From the NCBI GenBank assembly GCA_030526115.1, contig JAUNDK010000009.1, positions 1 through 56,033 on the forward strand: a DNA stretch of 56,033 nucleotides, read 5' to 3'. The position numbers were made by a program, and so were the translations under genes. Numbering within the stretch: position 1 is the stretch's first letter; each line of letters begins with the position of its first letter. Shown one piece after another: positions 50,804 to 56,033 of this stretch. The DNA comes from Clostridia bacterium. GTDB lineage: Bacteria; Bacillota; Clostridia; Oscillospirales; Acutalibacteraceae. Under the pieces are notes generated by a model, which worked only from the letters and a program-made list of their open reading frames with translations, ran no database searches and was not told where the DNA came from.

Positions 50804-51487
50804 ATGAACAGAATACTTATCTGTGAAGATGATTATAATCTGCTGAATTTACTGAATATGAACCTGAAAAACAAAGGTTATGAAACCAAATCCGTAAGCG
50901 AAGCAAGACTCATCAAAGAGAAAATCTCAGACTGTGAAACCGATATAGTCCTGATTGACCTGAATCTGCGAAGAAACTTCAATACCGTTTCTATAGTAAA
51001 AGAACTGAGAGAGATTTCTGAGAGACTCGGTATTATTCTGCTGACAAGAAAATCCGGTGAGAGCATGGCTATAAACGGACTTAACGCCGGTGCAGATGAC
51101 TATCTGCTGAAACCTGTTTCCATATCGGAACTTACGGCAAGGATAACCGCACTTTTAAGAAGGCTCAATATCACTGAAACAAAAAGCAGTGATGAACTTA
51201 TCTTCGGTGACTTGAACCTTAATTTAATGGAGAGAAAACTCTACAGACATAATGAGGAGATATCTCTGACAGCGCTGGAGTTCAGACTGATAAATCTGCT
51301 GATTGCAAACCGTGGCAAAGCTGTTTCCAAAAAGGAGATATTTGAGAAAGTCTGGAATGACAGCACATTAAACGAGAAAATCGTGGATGTGAACATTCGC
51401 AGACTGAGAAACAAAATTGAGGAAGATCCCTCCTGCCCTGTGTATATAAAAACAGTATGGGGCAAGGGTTACAAATGGGAAATATAA
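50804..51487 (+). CDS. OmpR-family response regulator, orphan
   Basis: The 227-residue protein has a receiver domain with the acidic pair Glu8-Asp9 in ILICEDD, phospho-acceptor Asp52 (IVLIDLNL), Thr/Ser switch LLTRKSG and Lys in YLLKPVS (about 103). A winged helix follows (TALEFRLINLLIANRGKAVS, VDVNIRRLRNKIEE, TVWGKGYKWEI). GGGAGGA precedes the ATG. There is no sensor kinase gene beside it; instead it starts a run with the DUF1385 protein, prmC and M28 peptidase, so its kinase lies elsewhere or it is not phosphorylated. Confidence 0.93.
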   Translation: MNRILICEDDYNLLNLLNMNLKNKGYETKSVSEARLIKEKISDCETDIVLIDLNLRRNFNTVSIVKELREISERLGIILLTRKSGESMAINGLNAGADDYLLKPVSISELTARITALLRRLNITETKSSDELIFGDLNLNLMERKLYRHNEEISLTALEFRLINLLIANRGKAVSKKEIFEKVWNDSTLNEKIVDVNIRRLRNKIEEDPSCPVYIKTVWGKGYKWEI

Positions 51488-51496
51488 GGAGATTTT

Positions 51497-52432
51497 ATGT
51501 CAAGAATTACATCAATAGGCGGACAGGCACTTCTCGACGGAATCATGATGAGAGGACCCCTCAAAACCACAGCGGCCTTCTGTGACAAAGACGGAAACAT
51601 CACCACAGAGGATATAGAGATTGACTTTATCTCAAAAAAATGCAGACTCTTCAGGCTTCCCGTTATCAGAGGTCTGTTTAATTTCATAGACAGTATGAGA
51701 CTGGGCACCAAAGCGCTTAATCTTTCTGCTGAAAAAATCGATCTGGAAGAAGAAGAGACGGCAGAACCCGGTAAATTCGAGAAATGGCTCACCGATAAAC
51801 TCGGCGACAAGCTTATGGGCATTATAGTCGGTGTTGGCTCGGTTCTTGGAGTAGGCCTTGCTATTGTTCTGTTCATGCTGGTACCTTCTCTGCTGTTTGA
51901 TGCTGTAAAACACTTTGCCGGAGACGGAATTGAGCCGCTTCGCTCAGCTTTTGAGGGCGTTCTCAAACTGATTGTATTCGTTCTTTATATCTGGGGAGTT
52001 TCTTTCATACCTGATATTCGCAAAACATTCCAGTATCACGGCGCGGAACACAAGTGCATCTTCTGCTATGAAAACGAACTTGATCTCACAGTTGAAAATG
52101 TAAGGAAGCAGTCACGTCTTCACCCCAGATGCGGAACAAGCTTCATGGTACTGATGATATTAATCGGTATTTTCATCGGATTTTTCATCAAGATTCAGAA
52201 CCCGATTTTCAGAACAGGCGTTAAACTTTTAACTCTTCCTCTTGTAATGGGAATAGGTTATGAAGTTCTCAAATACTGCGGAAAACACAACAATGTATTC
52301 ACAAGAATTGCGGCAGCTCCGGGCAAATGGCTTCAGAAGCTCACCACAAAGGAGCCTGACGACAGAATGATTGCCACAGCCATCGAAGCAATGAAAGCTG
52401 TTATTCCGGAGAACGGAGAGGACCTTCTCTGA
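51497..52432 (+). CDS. DUF1385 (YqhQ-like) membrane protein
   Basis: The 311-residue protein begins with GGQALLDGIMMRGP, a hallmark of the DUF1385/YqhQ family. Several hydrophobic segments (about 110-135, 155-175, 215-235) are separated by the conserved FQYHGAEHKCIFCYENEL and LHPRCGTSFM, whose His and Cys residues suggest metal binding. The function is unknown. In Clostridia it is commonly next to prmC and prfA. It lies 9 bp after the response-regulator gene, and its stop overlaps the prmC start. Confidence 0.88.
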   Translation: MSRITSIGGQALLDGIMMRGPLKTTAAFCDKDGNITTEDIEIDFISKKCRLFRLPVIRGLFNFIDSMRLGTKALNLSAEKIDLEEEETAEPGKFEKWLTDKLGDKLMGIIVGVGSVLGVGLAIVLFMLVPSLLFDAVKHFAGDGIEPLRSAFEGVLKLIVFVLYIWGVSFIPDIRKTFQYHGAEHKCIFCYENELDLTVENVRKQSRLHPRCGTSFMVLMILIGIFIGFFIKIQNPIFRTGVKLLTLPLVMGIGYEVLKYCGKHNNVFTRIAAAPGKWLQKLTTKEPDDRMIATAIEAMKAVIPENGEDLL

Positions 52433-53286
52433 TGATACTTAGAGAGCTTAACACATGGGCAAAGGATAAACTTAAGGAGCTTGACTCCCCTGCTTTCGAT
52501 GTTTCGTATTTAATCGAGGAATTCATAGACGATAACAGAAATGCCCTCTATCTTCACGGAGATAATGAAGTGCCTGAAGATAAAGAAACCTCCTTCAGAG
52601 CTGCGGTGGAAAAAAGAAAAACTTTCTACCCCCTGCAGTATATACTCGGCTGGTGGTATTTCAGGGATATGAAACTCAAAGTTAAAGACGGAGTTTTATG
52701 CCCGAGGGATGACACCGAGGTTCTTGTAATGGAGAGCCTCAGGCGAATCAAAGAAATTTACGGGAACAAAGAAGTAAAAGGCCTCGATTTATGCTCCGGT
52801 ACAGGTTGTGTGCCTCTGGGCATAACTCAGAACAACAATAAAGTAACAATGGATGCTGTGGAGCTGTTCCCCGTTCCCCTCGAATGCCTGAGGGAAAATC
52901 TTGATACTTACGGCGAAGGCAGAGTTACTGCGGTGGAGGGCGATATATTCTCCGATGTATTATTATCGAAATATGCAGAACTCGACTTCATTACATCCAA
53001 CCCACCGTATATATCAAGTGAAGAAATGCCCACACTTCAGGCGGAAGTTCGGTTTGAGCCGAGAGAGGCATTAACCGATGAGGGCGACGGACTGAAATTC
53101 TACCGCCATATAATATCAAAGTGGAAAAACGCCGTTAAAATCGGCGGATTCATCGCTTTGGAGATAGGTGAAAACCAGACGGAGGATATTTGCAGACTCC
53201 TCACGGAAAACGGTTTCACAGATATAAGGGTCGCAAAGGACCTTGGAAATCTCGACAGAGCCATTACGGCAGTTCGGGTAAATTAA
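52432..53286 (+). CDS. prmC: Release factor glutamine methyltransferase
   Basis: This AdoMet-dependent enzyme methylates the Gln of the GGQ motif in release factors. The 284-residue product has an N-terminal helical domain, LDLCSGTGCVPLG (AdoMet loop, about 121-133) and the NPPY motif in FITSNPPYISSEEM (about 185) that binds the amide side chain. The ATG overlaps the stop of the DUF1385 gene (ATGA). prfA, the usual partner, is not in this operon. Confidence 0.94.
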   Translation: MILRELNTWAKDKLKELDSPAFDVSYLIEEFIDDNRNALYLHGDNEVPEDKETSFRAAVEKRKTFYPLQYILGWWYFRDMKLKVKDGVLCPRDDTEVLVMESLRRIKEIYGNKEVKGLDLCSGTGCVPLGITQNNNKVTMDAVELFPVPLECLRENLDTYGEGRVTAVEGDIFSDVLLSKYAELDFITSNPPYISSEEMPTLQAEVRFEPREALTDEGDGLKFYRHIISKWKNAVKIGGFIALEIGENQTEDICRLLTENGFTDIRVAKDLGNLDRAITAVRVN

Positions 53287-53346
53287 CAAGTCATAAATAA
53301 CATAAGGTTATTTTGAATATTTAATTCTTTTGGAGGAAAAACCACA

Positions 53347-54627
53347 ATGGGAATCAACGGACAGAGAGAGTTTGATCTCTTAAACAAAATCGGATTTATC
53401 AGAACAGCAGGTTCCGCAGAGGAACTCAAGGCTGCTGAAATTCTCAAGGCAGAAGTAGAAAGCATGGGCCTCGAGGCTAAGATTGAGCCATTCGAGATCT
53501 GGGATGCTGTATGCGAAAAGGCAGAGCTTGAGGTTATCGAGCCATATCAGAAGAAGTACACAGTAACCTGCTACAAGGGCTGTGCAGACTGCGAGAACCT
53601 CGAGGCTGAGTTCGCTTATGTTGACAACGGCGGCGACGTAGCACTCAAGAATGTAAAGGGTAAGATTGTACTCGTAAACGGATACCTCAGATATCCGCTC
53701 TACAAGAAGCTCATGGATGCAGGCGTTGCAGGATTCATCACATACTCCGGCACTCTGCTTGAGACAGAGGATGACAGTGACCTCTTCACAAGAACACTCA
53801 GAGAGACACTCAGAACAGTAGGTGTAATTCCGGGCGTAAACATGAGAGCAACAGATGCCTTTGACATGGTTAAGAACCACGCTTCCAAGGTAAGAATGAC
53901 AACAAAGAACCACGAGATCACTCTCGAGTCAAGAAATGTAACAACAGAGATTAAGGGTACAAAGTATCCTGATGAGGTTGTAGTATTCGGCGCACACATG
54001 GACTCCGTTCCATTCTCCACAGGTGTTTATGACAACGGTGCAGGTTCTGTTATCCACATGGAAGTTCTCCGTCACTTTGTAGAGAACCCACCTGCAAGAA
54101 CAATCAGATTCTGCTGGTACGGATCCGAGGAAATCGGTCTTGAGGGTTCAAAGGCATGGGTCAGAGACCACAAGGATGAGCTTAAAAATGTAGTTTACAT
54201 GATAAACACAGACGTTGGCGGATGCGTACTCGGAAGCGACACCGCAATCGTTCTCGGCAGCAAGGAGTTCACAAACTACACAGACGCATACATGAAGGCA
54301 AACGGCTTCGATGTTGATGTTAAGCAGGACATTTACTCCTCTGACTGTGTTCCTTTCGCAGACAACGGAATTCCATCCATCAACTTCATGAGATTCAGCC
54401 GTGACGGTGGCGCGTTCATTCATTGCCGTCATGACATCATTGACTTCCTTTCCGGTGACAGCCTCGCTAAGACAACAGAGTATGTAACAGCATTTGCAGA
54501 TCACGTTGTTAACAGCGTAGTATTCCCTGAGAAGAGAGCAATTCCTGAGGAGATGAAGGAAAAGGTAGACAAGTACCTCTACAAGAAGGAAATGGAAGAG
54601 GCAAAGAAAGCAAAGGAAGAAAAGTAA
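53347..54627 (+). CDS. M28-family zinc aminopeptidase
   Basis: The 426-residue peptidase has a PA-domain-like insertion (about 100-180, LKNVKGKIVLVNGYLRYPLY region) and the M28 metal site: GAHMDSVPFS (zinc His and catalytic Asp, about 218-224), YDNGAGS (bridging Asp), GSEEIGLEGS (general base Glu and metal Glu, about 259-268), NTDVGG, and HCRHDIID near the end. There is no signal peptide; a Lys/Glu-rich helix forms the C terminus. GGAGG precedes the ATG. It probably trims peptides in the cytosol. Confidence 0.9.
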   Translation: MGINGQREFDLLNKIGFIRTAGSAEELKAAEILKAEVESMGLEAKIEPFEIWDAVCEKAELEVIEPYQKKYTVTCYKGCADCENLEAEFAYVDNGGDVALKNVKGKIVLVNGYLRYPLYKKLMDAGVAGFITYSGTLLETEDDSDLFTRTLRETLRTVGVIPGVNMRATDAFDMVKNHASKVRMTTKNHEITLESRNVTTEIKGTKYPDEVVVFGAHMDSVPFSTGVYDNGAGSVIHMEVLRHFVENPPARTIRFCWYGSEEIGLEGSKAWVRDHKDELKNVVYMINTDVGGCVLGSDTAIVLGSKEFTNYTDAYMKANGFDVDVKQDIYSSDCVPFADNGIPSINFMRFSRDGGAFIHCRHDIIDFLSGDSLAKTTEYVTAFADHVVNSVVFPEKRAIPEEMKEKVDKYLYKKEMEEAKKAKEEK

Positions 54628-54645
54628 TTCAGAATTATTGAATAT

Positions 54646-54690
54646 AGGCAAGGTTTACTGTAAAAGGTGGCCTTGCCTTTTATTTTTTTG
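54646..54690 (+). terminator. Terminator of the M28 peptidase operon
   Basis: AGGCAAGG pairs with CCTTGCCT, with a TTTATTTTTTT tail. Confidence 0.88.
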
Positions 54691-54710
54691 CCAGGCTTTT
54701 CTCGAAAAGC

Positions 54711-54741
54711 GAAAAAGAGCCTTTCCTTTCGGAAAAGCTCT
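54711..54741 (-). terminator. Terminator for transcripts from the PfkB gene
   Basis: AGAGCTTTTCC pairs with GGAAAGGCTCT around GAAA, followed by TTTTTCG on the reverse strand. Confidence 0.8.
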
Positions 54742-54972
54742 CTGATTCTGGTTCATGGTTTCGAAGAAACTATATCATTTCTTGAAGTCTGGTCTTCTTG
54801 GGTAACTTTGTGCTGTAGGATCGTCAGAATCGCGCATCTGTTTCACAGATAGCGACTCTCTGACTATGTTTCTTTTGTTGCAATGCTTTGCATTGCGTCA
54901 GTGTTCTCGGTTAACAGCGTCAGACTTACCCCGGGCGCCGCCCGGACCCGCAAACTTTTCTATAAAAGTTTG
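54742..54972. other. Palindrome-rich non-coding spacer
   Basis: Four hairpins follow one another: an imperfect 18-19 bp stem with TTTCA loop (54823-54864, arms begin GTCAGAATCGCGC), GCAATGC/GCATTGC (54880-54896), CCGGGC/GCCCGG (54931-54945) and AAACTTTT/AAAAGTTT (54952-54971). It would be transcribed as the 3' UTR of the PfkB gene. I see no supported ORF or RNA family. Confidence 0.55.
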
Positions 54973-54994
54973 ACAAAAGCTTTAATTCTGATAA

Positions 54995-55924
54995 CTAACA
55001 ACTTATTCCGAACTCACTCGGCAGAAATCTCGGACACACACTCTCAGTTGTTGCAATAACGCTTGCTGCCAGCCTTGCCCCTATTTCGCAGGATTCCGCC
55101 ATACTTTTACCATAGGTCAATCCGACGGACACTCCGGCAAAGAAACTGTCCCCTGCTCCTGTGGTATCTATTACAGTTACTTTTTTGGCAGGGCATATTC
55201 CTCCGTTGCCGTCTTTATCGGCATACACGGCCCCCTGACCACCCATGGTTACCACCATGCTGTTTATTCCGGCTGTTTTAAGATTATGCTTTAATATCTC
55301 CAGCATTTCCCCGGCAGTTTTGCCCTCGTAGTCATCAAAGAACAGTATTCCGGCTTCCTGTATATTACACACGAAGCAGTCTGTCTCACGGATGAAGTCT
55401 CTTCTCTCCACCGCTATGCTCATATTGGAAACACCGCAGTAAACCTTTTTGCCATATTTCTTTGCATAGCCGAGAAGTCGCTTCACTATCTCTTTCTCAA
55501 TATCCATCTCAAAAACTATGCTATCACAGTCAGCGAATATTTCATCTCCCTGCTCATCGAGGATATCGCATATCGGCATTAGATCAGGGCGTTTTGATAT
55601 TGATGCCACAACATCTCCGCTGTTATCGAATACGGCAAGCCATGTGCCCATTCCGTCCGGCACTTTACGCATATATTTTGTATTGACCTTATGGTTATCG
55701 AGCTTATGTATTACATCTTCACCTGTACCGGTTTCATCCACGAGGCTTACGAGCGTAGGCCTGAGTTCAATATTTCCTATATCCTCTGCTATGTTCCTGC
55801 ACACACCGCCGTGGACCTGCTCTACCCTGCCGGAGTTTCTTCCTGCCGGAATATACTGAGACAACGGAAAACCTTTTATGTCTACAAAAACAGCACCGAT
55901 AACTACAATACCGTTAGCACTCAT
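54995..55924 (-). CDS. PfkB-family carbohydrate/nucleoside kinase
   Basis: The 309-residue ribokinase-fold enzyme has an N-terminal VVIGAVFVDIKGFP and GRNSGRVEQVHGGVCRN (substrate-binding loop), and the C-terminal ATP/anion-hole motif DTTGAGDSFFAG with the catalytic Asp (about 253). The beginning resembles pseudouridine-kinase-type members more than fructokinases, but I cannot fix the substrate. GGAGGT precedes the ATG. Only 61 bp separate it from the 5S rRNA gene, with a terminator and no visible promoter between. Confidence 0.85.
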   Translation of the reverse strand: MSANGIVVIGAVFVDIKGFPLSQYIPAGRNSGRVEQVHGGVCRNIAEDIGNIELRPTLVSLVDETGTGEDVIHKLDNHKVNTKYMRKVPDGMGTWLAVFDNSGDVVASISKRPDLMPICDILDEQGDEIFADCDSIVFEMDIEKEIVKRLLGYAKKYGKKVYCGVSNMSIAVERRDFIRETDCFVCNIQEAGILFFDDYEGKTAGEMLEILKHNLKTAGINSMVVTMGGQGAVYADKDGNGGICPAKKVTVIDTTGAGDSFFAGVSVGLTYGKSMAESCEIGARLAASVIATTESVCPRFLPSEFGISC

Positions 55925-55949
55925 AAGATACCTCCATGATTTTCAGATA

Positions 55950-55980
55950 TAAAAAAACAGCCGACCTATTGGTCGACTGC
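55950..55980 (-). terminator. Terminator after the 5S rRNA gene
   Basis: CAGTCGACC pairs with GGTCGGCTG (one G-T pair), followed by seven T on the reverse strand. Confidence 0.88.
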
Positions 55981-55984
55981 TTTC

Positions 55985-56033
55985 AGTGTTGGCAAAAACC
56001 TATTGTTCCGGGCCGTTGCCAGCCGAGTATCGT
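55985..56033 (-). rRNA. rrf: 5S ribosomal RNA, 3' end (partial)
   Basis: The reverse strand at the window edge reads ACGATACTCGGCTGGCAACG, then GCCCGGAA, AATAGG and a closing GCCAACACT. This fits the 3' half of a bacterial 5S rRNA (helices IV-V and the 3' strand of helix I). The 5' half lies outside the window. It implies an rRNA operon running leftwards into this region. Confidence 0.82.

Noticed and set aside
54775..54837. A 20-codon reverse ORF in the palindrome spacer (MRDSDDPTAQ...)
   Set aside because: No ribosome site, and it lies within an imperfect hairpin; more likely chance reading of a repeat.
1..56033. CRISPR array, prophage, transposase or tRNA genes
   Set aside because: I saw no regularly spaced repeats, phage or transposase motifs, or cloverleaf sequences; the only RNA genes supported are the L10 leader and the partial 5S rRNA.

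Overview
The window looks like chromosomal DNA of a low-GC Firmicute of class Clostridia, most likely a Ruminococcaceae/Oscillospiraceae relative. The reasons are strong GGAGG ribosome sites, TTGACA/TATAAT promoters, a dockerin-bearing surface protein, Clostridia-type housekeeping genes and a degenerate CCTCATCC...CCTTCCC-type intergenic repeat. This is inferred from gene content; no search was run.

Layout. 1-3.3 kb: AT-rich degenerate repeats, then a forward operon of metA, esterase, HAD phosphatase and lipoprotein. 3.5-8.5 kb: ilvE, an aldo/keto reductase and a transglutaminase-like protein (reverse), then a P1-family peptidase (forward). 8.6-12.1 kb: reverse translation operon rpmG-secE-nusG-rplK-rplA, with rplJ-rplL behind their own promoter and an L10 leader RNA. 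12.3-18.7 kb: an unknown protein, a secreted trigger-factor-like lipoprotein, a GH127-type glycosidase, D-serine ammonia-lyase and an XRE regulator.

18.8-37.8 kb: a large exopolysaccharide/capsule locus. One strong promoter (37773-37801) drives a long reverse operon: Wzy-like polymerase, priming sugar phosphotransferase, GT4, pyruvyl transferase, CDP-alcohol phosphotransferase, IspD/TarI-like cytidylyltransferase, NAD-dependent epimerase, Stealth phosphotransferase, acyltransferase, EpsG-like protein, several ATP-grasp genes, GNAT and flippase. A FrhB-like gene faces it from the far end. The ATP-grasp part is decaying or recoded. One gene is split at an A AAA AAG heptamer, one carries an in-frame TAA, and one survives only as a remnant. 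Upstream of the locus lie a ROK repressor with a palindrome in its leader and a secreted dockerin protein.

40-56 kb: two paralogous MATE transporters around a zinc-ribbon membrane protein; an ECF sigma/anti-sigma pair whose sigma gene has an in-frame TAA before region 4; a coupled DUF3795-GNAT-GNAT operon; fba; an rsmE-SDR operon; a forward operon of response regulator, DUF1385 protein, prmC and M28 peptidase; a palindrome-rich spacer; a PfkB kinase; and, at the right edge, the 3' end of a 5S rRNA gene (reverse strand).

The best candidates for something new are the glycan locus, which combines an apparent CDP-activated small-alcohol module with several ATP-grasp ligases, and the three genes interrupted by single lesions: two ATP-grasp genes and the ECF sigma factor. 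Whether those lesions are mutations, assembly errors or recoding cannot be settled from this sequence alone.
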